A stretch of DNA of 64,000 nucleotides from Azohydromonas australica DSM 1124. Its GTDB lineage: Bacteria; Pseudomonadota; Gammaproteobacteria; Burkholderiales; Burkholderiaceae_C. Below, piece after piece: positions 10,277-21,217 of this stretch (position 1 is its first letter; every line of letters begins with the position of its first letter). The stretch is from the NCBI RefSeq assembly GCF_000430725.1, contig NZ_AUMO01000044.1, positions 62,001 to 126,000 of the forward strand. Reading direction: 5' to 3'. Position numbers and translations under genes: made by a program. The notes under the pieces were generated by a model that was given only the letters and a program-made list of their open reading frames with translations, was not told the origin of the DNA and did not search any database.

Positions 10277-11758
10277 ATGAAACCTGAACGCAAGAACAGC
10301 ACGGCAGCCGTGAATATCTCCAGGCGCCGGCTCACCTTGGCAGCCTCGGCCAGCCTGGCCACGCCGGCGGGTTTGACGGCACAGGAAGCGACCCGCAGCA
10401 ACATCCTGTTCATTTGCGTCGATGACATGGATTACGGCTTGTTCCAGCACATGGCGCAAGTGCAGCGCCTGGTGGGAACTCCCGGCATGGAATGCGCCAA
10501 TCATTTCATCAGCCTGACGCTGTGCTGCCCTTCGCGCGCGACCATGCTGCGCGGCCAGTTCGGGCACAACACCGACATCGTCGCCAACGGCGGGAAATTC
10601 GGCGGTTTCAACAAGTTCTTCCAGGACGGACTGGAATCTTCCACCATCGCGACTTGGCTGCAGCGGTCCGGATACCGCACCGGGCTGGTCGGCAAATACC
10701 TCAACGATTATCCATCCGAAGCCTCCGGAAAGACGCATGTGCCGCCGGGCTGGAATACCTGGTTCGTGCCCAATGGCGGTGATGAATATGGCCAGTACAA
10801 CTACGACGTCAACGACGACGGCCGCACCGTGCATTTCGGCAGCCGGCCCCAGGACCATTTCAACGACGTGATGCTGCAGCGCGCGCAGGCCTTCCTTCGC
10901 GACGCGGCGAGCGACCCGCCGGGGCGGCCGTTTTTCCTCTACGTGGCGCCGTTCCTGCCGCACGAGCCCTTCACCGCGCCGCCGCGCTACCTGAGCCTGT
11001 TCCCGGATGTGAAGGCGCCGCGGCCGCCTTCCTTCAACGAGGCCGACGTGAGCGACAAGCCCGTCTGGGTGCAGCGGCTGCCGCGGCTGGATGCCGACGC
11101 CATCCGCGCCATCGATGTCATGTACCGCAAGCGCCGCCAGTGCACCCAGGCGCTGGACGACATGGTGGCCGCGCTGGTGTCCACGCTGCGCAGCACCGGG
11201 CAGCTGGCCAACACCATCGTCGTCTTCACCTCGGACAACGGCTTCTTCCACGGCGAGCACCGCATCCCGGACGACAAGCGCCGTGCTTTCGAGGAGGCCA
11301 TCCGGGCGCCGCTGGTGATGCGCGGCCCCGGCATCCCGGCCGGGCGCGTGGTGCGCGAGCTCACGGCCAACGCGGACTTCGCCCCCACCTTCGCCGCCAT
11401 CGCCGGCGTGGCGACGCCCACCTTCGTGGACGGCCGCTCGCTGGTGCCGCTGTTCAGCGGCGGGCCGCCGTCGCGCTGGCGCCAGTCGCTGCTGCTGGAG
11501 AGCCAGCCGCCGGAGATCAACGGCCCGCGCCTGTCCTACAGCGGGCTGCGCACCGCCCAGCGCCAGAGCTTCGTGCTCTACAACAGCGGCGAGGGCGAGT
11601 TCTACGACCTGCGGCTGGACCCGTACCAGCTGCAGAACCGCTACGACAGCATGCGCGTCGCGCTCAAGGGCGCGCTGGCAGAACAGGTGCAGGCGCTCAA
11701 GAACGCGCGCGGCGCGGCATTGCGGCGCGCGGAGGAAGTGCCGGCCGGCACGCGCTGA
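10277..11758 (+). CDS. Exported sulfatase, second of three paralogs
   Basis: A 493-residue S1-family sulfatase, closely related to its two neighbours. The start at 10277 is preceded by CAGGAG; an upstream in-frame ATG would run back through the terminator stem and is not favoured. A Tat-like signal (ISRRRLTLAA) comes first, then NILFICVDDMD. The maturation motif is intact: C83-C-P-S-R, in which Cys83 is expected to become formylglycine. Other shared blocks are FNEADVSDKPVWVQRLPRL and VFTSDNGFFHGEHRI, the latter carrying metal and sulfate ligands. Similarity to N-acetylglucosamine-6-sulfatases suggests sulfated amino sugar glycans as substrate, but the true substrate is unknown. The gene order suggests tandem duplication with later divergence. 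Confidence 0.92.
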   Translation: MKPERKNSTAAVNISRRRLTLAASASLATPAGLTAQEATRSNILFICVDDMDYGLFQHMAQVQRLVGTPGMECANHFISLTLCCPSRATMLRGQFGHNTDIVANGGKFGGFNKFFQDGLESSTIATWLQRSGYRTGLVGKYLNDYPSEASGKTHVPPGWNTWFVPNGGDEYGQYNYDVNDDGRTVHFGSRPQDHFNDVMLQRAQAFLRDAASDPPGRPFFLYVAPFLPHEPFTAPPRYLSLFPDVKAPRPPSFNEADVSDKPVWVQRLPRLDADAIRAIDVMYRKRRQCTQALDDMVAALVSTLRSTGQLANTIVVFTSDNGFFHGEHRIPDDKRRAFEEAIRAPLVMRGPGIPAGRVVRELTANADFAPTFAAIAGVATPTFVDGRSLVPLFSGGPPSRWRQSLLLESQPPEINGPRLSYSGLRTAQRQSFVLYNSGEGEFYDLRLDPYQLQNRYDSMRVALKGALAEQVQALKNARGAALRRAEEVPAGTR

Positions 11759-11805
11759 AGCCTGAATTTGATCCCGCCACCGGTTTCTTCCCCGGCTTGA
11801 CGGAC

Positions 11806-11841
11806 GGCGGCAAAGGCGGAAATTCCCGCTCCCCTGCCGCC
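11806..11841 (+). repeat. Degenerate hairpin between sulfatases 2 and 3
   Basis: GGCGGCA (11806-11812) and TGCCGCC (11835-11841) can pair, with a small GCGG/CCGC stem inside. The flanking text (GGCTTGACG, then a GGAA-rich stretch) is alignable with the terminator region between sulfatases 1 and 2, so the intergenic DNA was duplicated together with the genes. There is no T-run, so termination here is doubtful. Confidence 0.4.
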
Positions 11842-11881
11842 ATTGCGCATCAGGCCTGGGGACATGGAAAGGAGCACCGTG

Positions 11882-13360
11882 ATGAAACCGGCTCGTCAAT
11901 CCGTGCAAGGTCCCGTCAATATCTCGCGCCGCCGCCTCGCCCTGGCGGCAACGGCCAGTCTCGCCATGCCGGCCAAGTCGGCCCCTCCCGGCGGCGAGCA
12001 CCGCAACATCCTGTTCATCACCGTTGACGACATGGATGTGGGCGTGTACCAGCACATGTCCAAGCTGCGGCGGCTGGTGACGCAGCCCGGGATCGAATTC
12101 GCCAACCACTTCATCAGCCTGACGCTGTGCTGCCCTTCGCGCGCGACGATGCTGCGCGGGCAATTCGCTCACAACACCGGCATCCGGGACAACGTCGCAC
12201 CCGACGGCGGCTTCGGAAAGTTCTATCTGGAGGGCAAGGAAGCCTCGACCGTCGCCACCTGGCTGCAGGCAGCCGGGTATCGCACGGCAATGATGGGCAA
12301 ATACCTCAACAACTACCCATCCGTGGAGTCCGGGATGAATTACGTCCCGCCGGGCTGGAATACCTGGTTCGTGGCCAACGGCGGCAGTTACTACACCCAA
12401 TACTGGTACAGCGTCAACGACAACGGCACGACGCGCAATTACGGCGGCGCGCCGGAGGACCATTTCCAGAACGTGCTGCTGCGCCGCGCTCAGCAGTTCC
12501 TGCGCAGCGCCGCCGCCGATCCGCCCGGACGGCCCTTCTTCCTGTTCCTGGCCCCCTTCCTGCCGCACAAGCCGTACCGGGTGCAGGTGGAGTACGAGGA
12601 TCTTTTCCCCGGCATCCAGGCGCCGCGCCCGCCCTCCTTCAACGAAGCCGACGTGAGCGACAAGCCGACCTGGGTGCAGCGGCTGCCCCGCCTCGGCCCG
12701 GCCGCCGTCAGCGCCATCGACACCGTCTACCGCAAGCAGCGCCAATGCGCGGCGTCGCTGGATGACATGGTGGAGCGCCTGGTGTGGACGTTGCGCAGCA
12801 CCGGCCAGCTTGGAAACACGTACATCTTCTTCACCTCGGACAACGGCTTCTTCCACGGCGAGCACCGCATTGCGGACGACAAGCGCCGGGCCTACGAAGA
12901 GGCCATCCGCGCGCCGCTGGTGGTGCGCGGCCCCAGCATCCCGGCCGGGCGCGTGGCGCGCCAGGTGACGGGCAACGTGGATTTCGCCCCCACTTTCGCG
13001 GCTTTGGCCGGCGTGACGCCACCGGACTTCGTGGACGGGCGCTCGCTGGTACCGCTGCTCGGCGGCGCGCCCGTGGTGCCCTGGCGGCGCGCCTTCCTGC
13101 TGGAGAGCCAGACGGCACAGGCGGTCGGCGCCGAGCTGGCCTACGCAGGCCTGCGCACGACGGCGCGCCAGAGCTTCGTGCTCTACGACAACGGCGAGGG
13201 CGAGTTCTACGAGCTCGCCACGGACCCCTACCAGCTGCGCAACCGCTACGCCGGCATGCCGGTCGCGCTCAAGGGCGCGCTGGCCGGGCAGCTGGGGCTG
13301 CTGCGCAATGCGGGCGGCGCTGCACTGCGCAGTGCCGAGGAAATGGTGGCTGGCGCGTAG
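11882..13360 (+). CDS. Exported sulfatase, third of three paralogs
   Basis: A 492-residue S1-family sulfatase. The start at 11882 has GGAG 7 nt upstream; an in-frame ATG at 11864 is less well placed. It has a Tat-like leader (ISRRRLALAA), the metal-binding NILFITVDDMD, and an intact C83-C-P-S-R maturation motif. The blocks GKYLNNYP, PPGWNTWF and FNEADVSDKPTWVQRLPRL are shared with its neighbours, and the C-terminal segment ends in the same ALRSAEE pattern. It may be cotranscribed with the second sulfatase, since the hairpin between them lacks a T-run. It converges with the DUF1176 gene, with only 15 bp between the stops. No formylglycine-generating enzyme is encoded in the window, so maturation must rely on one elsewhere. 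Confidence 0.92.
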   Translation: MKPARQSVQGPVNISRRRLALAATASLAMPAKSAPPGGEHRNILFITVDDMDVGVYQHMSKLRRLVTQPGIEFANHFISLTLCCPSRATMLRGQFAHNTGIRDNVAPDGGFGKFYLEGKEASTVATWLQAAGYRTAMMGKYLNNYPSVESGMNYVPPGWNTWFVANGGSYYTQYWYSVNDNGTTRNYGGAPEDHFQNVLLRRAQQFLRSAAADPPGRPFFLFLAPFLPHKPYRVQVEYEDLFPGIQAPRPPSFNEADVSDKPTWVQRLPRLGPAAVSAIDTVYRKQRQCAASLDDMVERLVWTLRSTGQLGNTYIFFTSDNGFFHGEHRIADDKRRAYEEAIRAPLVVRGPSIPAGRVARQVTGNVDFAPTFAALAGVTPPDFVDGRSLVPLLGGAPVVPWRRAFLLESQTAQAVGAELAYAGLRTTARQSFVLYDNGEGEFYELATDPYQLRNRYAGMPVALKGALAGQLGLLRNAGGAALRSAEEMVAGA

Positions 13361-13375
13361 TGCCAGCGGCAAGGT

Positions 13376-14449
13376 TCAGCGCCGCAGCTCCATCACCAGC
13401 GTGGGCAGCTCCCAGGCGCCGCCGCCGAAGCCCTTGCACAGGCCGGTGCTGCTGAGCCGGGTCTGCACGAAGCGGCGCCCGTCCCAGGCCCATTCCTCGT
13501 GGCCCCAGCAGTCGCCGATGCCGCGTCCCTTCTGCGCCGAGCTGATCACGCCCGCCGCGTAGTCCGTGGCCGCGGCCGTGACCAGCACCGGTTGGTAGGG
13601 CGGCTTGTCGTTGACGATCCACATGCCGTCGCCGCGGTTGTAGGCGGCCATCCAGCACGGGGTGGACACCAGCAGCTTCGATCCCGTCAGGCGGTGCACG
13701 GCCAGCGCGACCTCGGCGTCCCGGGTCTCGATCAGCAGGCTGCACTCCTCCTGCTGCTCGCCGTCCACGCTGTCGCGCAGCGCGTTGAGCAGCTCGACCG
13801 GCGGTTTCCTGGCCAGGCGGGCGTCCTCCGGCCGCGCCTTGGCCAGGGCGCCGAGCTTGAGCACCGGCACCGGCAGCGGCGGCAGCACGCGCTCCTCGGT
13901 CGCCGCTCCCTTGCGCGCCAGCGCGCCCTGCGTGCCCACGCGCTTCTGGAAGTCGTCCATCTTGAGCAGCACGGCGGCGGCGCCTTGGTCGGAGAGCGTC
14001 CAGCGCAGCTCCCCGGCGCTCCATTCAATGCGGCTCTTGCGCGTGAGCGAGGCCAGCAGCGCCGACACCTGCGCGGAGGACAGGTCGGCGCGCAGCTTGT
14101 CCTTGGGCACGACGACCGTGCCCTGGCCCTGGCCGTTGACCGTCATCGCCAGGCTCAGCTGGGCCGGCAGCTTCTTCAGCCGCATCTCGTCCTGGCCCAG
14201 GTCGATCTGCAGCTGGCCGGCGACTGCCTCTCCGGCACCGGCCTTGCGCGTGAGCAGCACCGACACGGGCAGCTCCGCGTCATCGCTTTGGTAGCCGGCG
14301 GCGCGGCAGGTGCGGGTGTTGTCGCAGGCGAGCTCCCAGTCGTGGTGGGAGAAGGACAGCTCCACGGGGTCCGCCGCCGAAGCGCCGGCAGCGAGGGTCA
14401 GGCCGGCGAGCAGGAGCAGCGTGCGCGGCGGGGTCGTCTTGTTGTGCAT
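13376..14449 (-). CDS. DUF1176 domain protein, periplasmic
   Basis: A 357-residue protein with a clean signal peptide (about residues 1-25, ending ASA-A). The rest matches DUF1176 in pattern: an N-terminal DWELACDNTRTCRAAGY, a middle with VVVPKDKLRA, and a C-terminal GDCWGHEEWAWDGRRFVQT. Paired cysteines in CDNTRTC and later CW/CKG segments suggest disulfides in the periplasm. The family's function is unknown. It converges on the third sulfatase and has a separate upstream gap of about 110 bp, so a functional link to the sulfatases is not supported. Confidence 0.85.
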   Translation of the reverse strand: MHNKTTPPRTLLLLAGLTLAAGASAADPVELSFSHHDWELACDNTRTCRAAGYQSDDAELPVSVLLTRKAGAGEAVAGQLQIDLGQDEMRLKKLPAQLSLAMTVNGQGQGTVVVPKDKLRADLSSAQVSALLASLTRKSRIEWSAGELRWTLSDQGAAAVLLKMDDFQKRVGTQGALARKGAATEERVLPPLPVPVLKLGALAKARPEDARLARKPPVELLNALRDSVDGEQQEECSLLIETRDAEVALAVHRLTGSKLLVSTPCWMAAYNRGDGMWIVNDKPPYQPVLVTAAATDYAAGVISSAQKGRGIGDCWGHEEWAWDGRRFVQTRLSSTGLCKGFGGGAWELPTLVMELRR

Positions 14450-14561
14450 TGGAATGGGCCGTGGCCGGTGGAGGCCGCATTGTCCGGCCCGCCGGCCCGA
14501 GGCCGCTGGGGGCGGCGGGCGACCTGCGTCAAGGGCGGAGCAGATTCGTCCGCCGTTCCCG

Positions 14562-15854
14562 TCACTGCACGACCCGCACGTTCGCCGTCGCCGGCGACGT
14601 CGTCCCCCGGTTCTGCAGGCCGATGATCTGCGTCAGCAGCGAGAGCGCATGCACCGTGCGGTTGCCCGGCGCGTAGGGCGGCACGTGGTAGGTCTGGCCC
14701 TGGTAGTCGAACTTGAACACCGTGCGGCCCGGCTCCGCCGTGGGCATGTCGAAGAGCATGAAATCGCGCTCCCGCGTCGGCCCGTCCGGGAACAGCAGCG
14801 GGCGCCGGTTCGAGTTCTGCCAGCGCACCACCTCGCCCAGGTAATAGACCATCGCCTCGGGCGAGCGCAGCACCAGGCGGGCGCTGAGCTTCCCGGCCGC
14901 GGCGGCGGACGGGCTCGCCGCGCCGGTCAGGTCTGCCGGCGTCTCACGCCCCACGCCCGCGCGCGTGGTCGCCACCGTGGCCGACACCTCGCGCGCCTGG
15001 TCCTGCGCCGTCCTGAACTTGTGCTGGTCGCAGGCCGTACTGTCGGGCTTGTTGACCATCGTGAGCGCCAGGTCACCGTTGTCCGCCGCGAGCATGAAGC
15101 CGTTGGCAGCGTCCTGCTCCTGCGTGACCACCTTCCCGCCCACCACCGGCACCAGCCCGGCATTGCGTGCCGCCGCCGCGCCCACCGGGTCCTTCAGCTG
15201 GGCGCCGTCGAGACGGCCGGAGTAATAGACGAATTCACCGGTGGGGGTGCCGGCAATCTCGCAGTGGAACAGGGTGGCGACGAGGTCGGTGAAGCGCTGG
15301 AATTCCGCGCTGCCCGGCGCGTTTCGCACCCTTTCCCGCAACTGCCCGGCCTCGTCGAAAAACTCGATGGACTGCACGAACAGCGGCAGCAGGATGGACA
15401 TGGGCCAGCCCTGGTCCAGGTAATACAGCAGCAGCGCGGGTTTTAGCGGCGTGGTGATGCCGCGGAAGAATTCCTGCTCATTCAGCACCGTGATGTCCAC
15501 GTTGGGCGAGCCGTTGAGCGAAGGCCGCAGCGTGATGAGATTGCCCGCATCCCCGCCCAGCGCGAATTCAGCCCCCACGCCCGGTACACCCAGCCCGAAG
15601 CCATAAGGCGCCGGGCGCACCGCGGACACCTGCGTGAAATGCATGGGCATGCGGTTCACGGCCCGGGCCACGTTGAGTGCCAGCAGCTTGTTGTGTGCGT
15701 CCTCCTGCACCATGTTGGCGGAAACGGCGCTCTGGGACAGCGGCGCGGTGGTGCAGCCCGTGAGCAGGGCGCAGCCCGCCAGCAGCGCCATGGCACTCCA
15801 AAGGTTGGTCTTCAGATTCTCGCGCTCCGTCTTCCCAGGCAAATTCAAAAACAT
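14562..15854 (-). CDS. Uncharacterised lipoprotein
   Basis: A 430-residue protein with a lipoprotein signal (lipobox LLTGC, Cys34 from this start). A second start at 15791 has a better-placed GGAG but would leave a signal peptide with no positive charge, so the longer form is kept. Predicted envelope-located and mostly soluble. Visible blocks include GVPGVGAEFALGGDAGNLITL near the N-terminus and SPEAMVYYLGEVVRWQN near the C-terminus; the latter recalls an uncharacterised lipoprotein family in other betaproteobacteria. I cannot assign a function. It stands alone between gaps of about 110 and 220 bp. Confidence 0.75.
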   Translation of the reverse strand: MFLNLPGKTERENLKTNLWSAMALLAGCALLTGCTTAPLSQSAVSANMVQEDAHNKLLALNVARAVNRMPMHFTQVSAVRPAPYGFGLGVPGVGAEFALGGDAGNLITLRPSLNGSPNVDITVLNEQEFFRGITTPLKPALLLYYLDQGWPMSILLPLFVQSIEFFDEAGQLRERVRNAPGSAEFQRFTDLVATLFHCEIAGTPTGEFVYYSGRLDGAQLKDPVGAAAARNAGLVPVVGGKVVTQEQDAANGFMLAADNGDLALTMVNKPDSTACDQHKFRTAQDQAREVSATVATTRAGVGRETPADLTGAASPSAAAAGKLSARLVLRSPEAMVYYLGEVVRWQNSNRRPLLFPDGPTRERDFMLFDMPTAEPGRTVFKFDYQGQTYHVPPYAPGNRTVHALSLLTQIIGLQNRGTTSPATANVRVVQ

Positions 15855-16072
15855 CCTTCAGCCTCAATATCCGATCGATTCCAGAAGCCAAGCCGGTCGA
15901 ATTGAGCTATCGGCCTGGCAAACGCAGGCGACGCAAGGGCAGTTTCCGTGCCGGCCAAGCCGGGCATTTCCCGGGGTGTTCCGGGCATTGGAAAGGCCGG
16001 GTTTGAAAATGCCGCTTCGCCGGGAACCGGACTTGCCAGACAGGCTCACAGCCTCAAAAAAACGGAGAAGCC

Positions 16073-16282
16073 ATGAGCCACGAATCCGAAGCCGCACAAA
16101 ACACCTGGTCGCAGGCGCAGGTCAATCTGCAGGACGAAGCCGCCGTCCGGCGCTGGAGCGAGGCGCTGGGCACCACGGACGAAGCGCTGGTCGGCGCGGC
16201 CCAGGCCGTGGGCACGCGCATCGACCGGATCAAGGACTACCTGGGCGCCGGCGGCATGGCGGGGGATCAGGAAGACGCCTGA
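16073..16282 (+). CDS. DUF3606 domain small protein
   Basis: A 69-residue acidic protein with the DUF3606 pattern: VNLQDEAAVRRWSEALGTTDEALVGAAQAVG followed by a helix ending in IKDYLG, here split to stay descriptive. The start at 16073 is preceded by ACGGAGAAGCC, a good binding site. Such proteins are short, cytoplasmic and of unknown role, often found as single genes in proteobacteria. No operon partner: the lytic transglycosylase downstream is on the opposite strand. Confidence 0.78.
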   Translation: MSHESEAAQNTWSQAQVNLQDEAAVRRWSEALGTTDEALVGAAQAVGTRIDRIKDYLGAGGMAGDQEDA

Positions 16283-16363
16283 GCGGCAGTCACGAAGCGT
16301 TAAAGGGGGTCCGATCGCTGACCGGGCCTTGGGCAATGTTGCCCCGGCCCGCGCCACCACCCA

Positions 16364-17059
16364 TCAGGCGCTGCCGCCTTCTTCCTTGTCCGCCTCGTTG
16401 CGCACGCGCTCGAAGGCGTCGTGCTCCTCCATCACCTTCTCGATGTAGCGGGGAGCCCGGCCCGAGTACTTCTGCAGCCCGCGCTGCAAGCTGGACTCGG
16501 CGTCGATGTACTCGGCCAGGATGCGCGCACCGACGTCGATGTTGGTCTCGGGATGGAACAGCGAGGCCTGGGCGTAGGTCGCGCGCACTTCCTGGAGCTT
16601 GTCCATGTGGAAACGCGGTACGACCTGCATCAGGCCCTGCGCGCCGTAGCCGCTGGTGGCACGGGGATTGAACGTGGACTCGCGCGAGATGATGGCCAGC
16701 AGCAGCGAGGGCTGCAGCTGATAGCGCGCGCCGGCCGCGTAGGCGGCGTTGACGATGCGCGCGGCCAGGTCCCGCGTGGTCTTGTACTCGACGGCGATGA
16801 AGCGTGCGAGCGCACCTTTCTCCGCCTCGCTGCGCACTTCCGCCAGCCTGGCCGGCGTGAGCATGGGCGCCGGCTGCGCCATCGGCGCACCCGCGGCGGA
16901 GTCGGCCGGCAGCGGCACGACGGTCAGGGCCCGCATGCTTTGCAGGGCCTCCAGCAGCGTCTGCGCCTGGGCGACGGGGGTGCCGACGGTCAGCGCCAGG
17001 CAAGCCATGGCCGCCGAAAAGGCCGGACGTCGTCGGCGCGGTGTGGTGACACTGGTCAT
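16364..17059 (-). CDS. Lytic transglycosylase, SLT domain
   Basis: A 231-residue exported murein-cleaving enzyme. The start at 17059 is preceded by AAGGA at 9 nt; the frame is open further upstream, but without a signal peptide there. The signal peptide ends near VAQAQ. The SLT core shows ISRESTFNPRATSGYGAQGLMQV, with the catalytic Glu in SRES and the GAQGLMQ loop typical of the family. It continues to ETNIDVGARILAEYI and the repeat-spacing helices. It cuts the glycan strand to form 1,6-anhydro-muropeptides in the periplasm. Single-domain enzymes of this kind often serve recycling or secretion-system insertion. No secretion genes are nearby. Confidence 0.88.
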   Translation of the reverse strand: MTSVTTPRRRRPAFSAAMACLALTVGTPVAQAQTLLEALQSMRALTVVPLPADSAAGAPMAQPAPMLTPARLAEVRSEAEKGALARFIAVEYKTTRDLAARIVNAAYAAGARYQLQPSLLLAIISRESTFNPRATSGYGAQGLMQVVPRFHMDKLQEVRATYAQASLFHPETNIDVGARILAEYIDAESSLQRGLQKYSGRAPRYIEKVMEEHDAFERVRNEADKEEGGSA

Positions 17060-17758
17060 CACAAGCATTCCTTGTTGTGCGGCGCCACCTCCGCCGAGGC
17101 CGGCACGCGTGTCGTCCGGACACCGCACACCAACGGTCACCCGGTCAGTGAACAGACCGGAGACCGACGTTTGCAGGCCGGGCAGGCTGATCCCAACGCC
17201 CGCGGCCGCCCAAGGCGAGCCACGAAGCGCCGAACCACGACCCCACAAGAACGCGCAGCGGTTATCAGACCCGGTGAGACGGCGCCCGGCTCGTGGCCAG
17301 GGCCGCGGTGCGCTCCAAGCGCCGCCGCGTGCCGTCCTCGGGAAATGCGTTCACCGTGGGACACATCTCGCAGTCACAACCCCTGGGCTGACGGACCGTG
17401 AAATACGTCACGGCACCTGCAAGACGGGCGGAGTCTAAAAGGGGGAACCGAAATCCCACCAACGGGGGAGGAAATGTCCCCACGGTTACTTCAGGCCACG
17501 AAAAAGAATGCAACGTGGGTGCGGGCACGACGACTTTTTATGGACAGGCCGCGGCACCTGGTGTTGCACAGGACCGCTGCTGAATAACCCTTCAGCAGCA
17601 GCCAAACTTGCCTTATCAGTTGCACTTGCAACGATATGGACCGCAAGAAACTCGCATTCAATCGGGCGCCCACGCGCACCGTGAAGTAGCGCGGCCTGAT
17701 GTGAGCGCCTGCTTGCGCCAGATGACCCACTTGACGAACACGGCAGGAGGACGGGCCT
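17060..17758. other. 699-bp gap without a convincing gene
   Basis: Only short overlapping frames in several phases are present, with no start-site or family support. It contains a 6-bp inverted repeat (CCGGTC at 17141-17146, GACCGG at 17155-17160) and a somewhat AT-richer stretch around 17400-17640. The promoter of the lytic transglycosylase should lie at its left edge, and the 3' end of the aauR transcript at its right edge. Confidence 0.6.
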
Positions 17759-19119
<1,361 letters not shown>

Positions 19120-19123
<4 letters not shown>

Positions 19124-21093
19124 GGTTCGTCATTGTCCGGCGCCGCCGGCAGCCGCAGCGTCAGCCGCGCGCCGCCCTCGGGGCGGTTGGCGGCTTCCAG
19201 CTCGCCGTGGAAGTCGCGCGCGATGTCGCGCGAGATCACCAGTCCCAGGCCCAGGCCGGCGCCCACGGGCTTGGTGGTGAAGAAAGGTTCGAAGACGCGG
19301 TCCAGCGCCTGCGTGGAGAAGCCGCTGCCGCTGTCCAGCACGTCGATGCGCACGTTTGCGCGCTCACCCTGCGCGCCCGGCTCCAGCACCGCCCCCAGCG
19401 TCAGCGACTTGTGCGGCGCGTCCTTCATCGCGTCCAGCGCGTTGGCGACGAGGTTGATCAGCACCTGCTCCAGTCGGTTCTGGTCGCACCAGGCGAAGAC
19501 CTGGCCCGGCTCGCAGCCGTTGTGCAGCACCACGCCCTCCTTGGCGATGCGCTGCTGGAACAGGAACAGCGCGTTGCCCACGGCCACCGCCACGTCGCAG
19601 CGCACCGGCAGCGCGGGCGACTTGCGGGCGAAGGCCTTGAGCGGCTGGATGATCCCGCCCATCTGGTCCGACAGCCGCGCCACCATGTCCAGGTTGCCCG
19701 CCACCGCCTGCAGGTTGCCGCGGCGCAGGAACTCCGCGGCGTTGCCGGAGAGCGTGCGGATCGCGCCCAGCGGCTGCGTCAGCTCGTGGGTGATGCCCGC
19801 GGCCAGCTGCCCCACCACGGCCAGCTTGGCGGCCTGGATCAGCTCGTCCTGCGCCGCGCGCAGCGTCTGCTCGGCCTGCACGCGCTCGGCCACCTCGCGG
19901 CGCAGCCGGGCGTTGGTGTCGGAAAGCACGCGCGTGCGCCGCGCCACCTTCTGCTCCAGGTTGGCGTTGGCCTGCTCCAGCAGCCGCTGCGCCTCCAGGC
20001 GCTGGCGCACGTTGCTGCGGCGCTGGCCCAGGAACAGCGACAGCAGCACCAGGAAGCCGGCCACCAGCGACGACAGGATGGCGTGCTCCAGCGCCTGATT
20101 GCGCGCCTCGCGCAGGTCCAGGAAGGTCAGCAGCCGCCAGTTCATGCCGTCGATGCTGCGGCCGATGAGCAGCATCTCGCGGCGCAGCAGCAACTCGCGC
20201 GGCGAGGCGCCGCCGCGCACGGTACCGTCGATCACCTGCCCGTCCTCGTCGAAGCGCAGCTGCACCGGCAGCGGAAAGGGATGGATGGGCTGCTCGTTGT
20301 AGAGGCGGCCGAGCTGCGCGTCCACGCGCTGCTCCACCGGCTGATCCACCAGCGCGGTGTAGAGCCACGCGGGCTCGGAGGACAGGATGACGACCTGGTT
20401 CGCGTCGGCCAGCAGCGCCGGCCCGTCGAGCATGGACCAGGCCTGGTCCACCGCCTGCAGGCCGATCTTGATCACCGCCACGCCCACCACGCGCGCGCCG
20501 TCGCGGATGGGATGCGAGACGAAGTAGCCCGGCTCGCCGTGCCGGATGCCGATGGCGAAATGCCGCCCCACGCGGCCCGACAGCGCTTCCAGGAAATAGG
20601 GGCGGAAGGAGAGGTCCTCGCCCACGAGGCTGTCGTCGCCCTCGCCGGCGTTGCTGGAGGCCAGCACCGTGCCGCGCTCGTCCAGCACGAACAGCGAGAT
20701 GCTGCCCAGGTGCGCGTTGAGCCGGCGCAGCCAGGCATTGGCCGTGTCCACGCGCTGCGGCGACGCGGGCTCGCGCAGCAGCGCAAGGATGTAGGGGTTG
20801 AGCTGCACCGTGGCGGGGATGTGCTCCAGCCGCTTGACGACGCCCTCCACCGCCATGGCGAAGAGGTCCAGGCGATGGCTGGCCTCGGTGCGCAGCTCCG
20901 CGGTGGCGTGCTGGCGGCTCACGGTGTAGCCCAGCCAGCCGCTGCCGGCCACCACCGCCAGCGCCAGCGCCACCTGCGCCAGGCGGTGGCGCAGGGGCCG
21001 GCGCGCTTCGGGCTTGGTCGTGGCGGGCTCGGCAGGAGCAGACATGCCTGGGGCTGGGAAGGCTGCGGAGGAAGTCTGCGAAGTGTCCGTCAT
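19120..21093 (-). CDS. aauS: Sensor histidine kinase, AauS/DctB family
   Basis: A 657-residue membrane kinase. Transmembrane segments lie at about residues 38-58 and 340-362; between them is a periplasmic double-Cache-like sensor containing [12 protein letters not shown] and [13 protein letters not shown] strings seen in DctB relatives. A coiled-coil linker leads to the phospho-acceptor in [10 protein letters not shown] (His436), then N, G1 and G2 boxes ([28 protein letters not shown]). It phosphorylates the adjacent AauR. The sensor probably detects aspartate or glutamate, or a C4-dicarboxylate; the choice rests on context. It lies 124 bp downstream of gltL on the same strand and may be in the same transcript. 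Confidence 0.87.
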
Positions 21094-21217
21094 GCCGAAC
21101 CCATGCGCCTGCAGGCCGCCTGTCCGGCTCCTGCCCGCCGTGGCGTCAGCCTCCCCTCGCCCGCCGGCGCGTGAAGGGCAAGGCGGAGGGTTGCGCCCTC
21201 AAGCACGCCGCTGCCGC

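Noticed and set aside
10184..13372. A 1062-residue open frame on the minus strand antisense to sulfatases 1-3
   Set aside because: High GC keeps shadow frames open. The plus-strand frames carry clear family motifs and signal peptides, the minus frame shows none.
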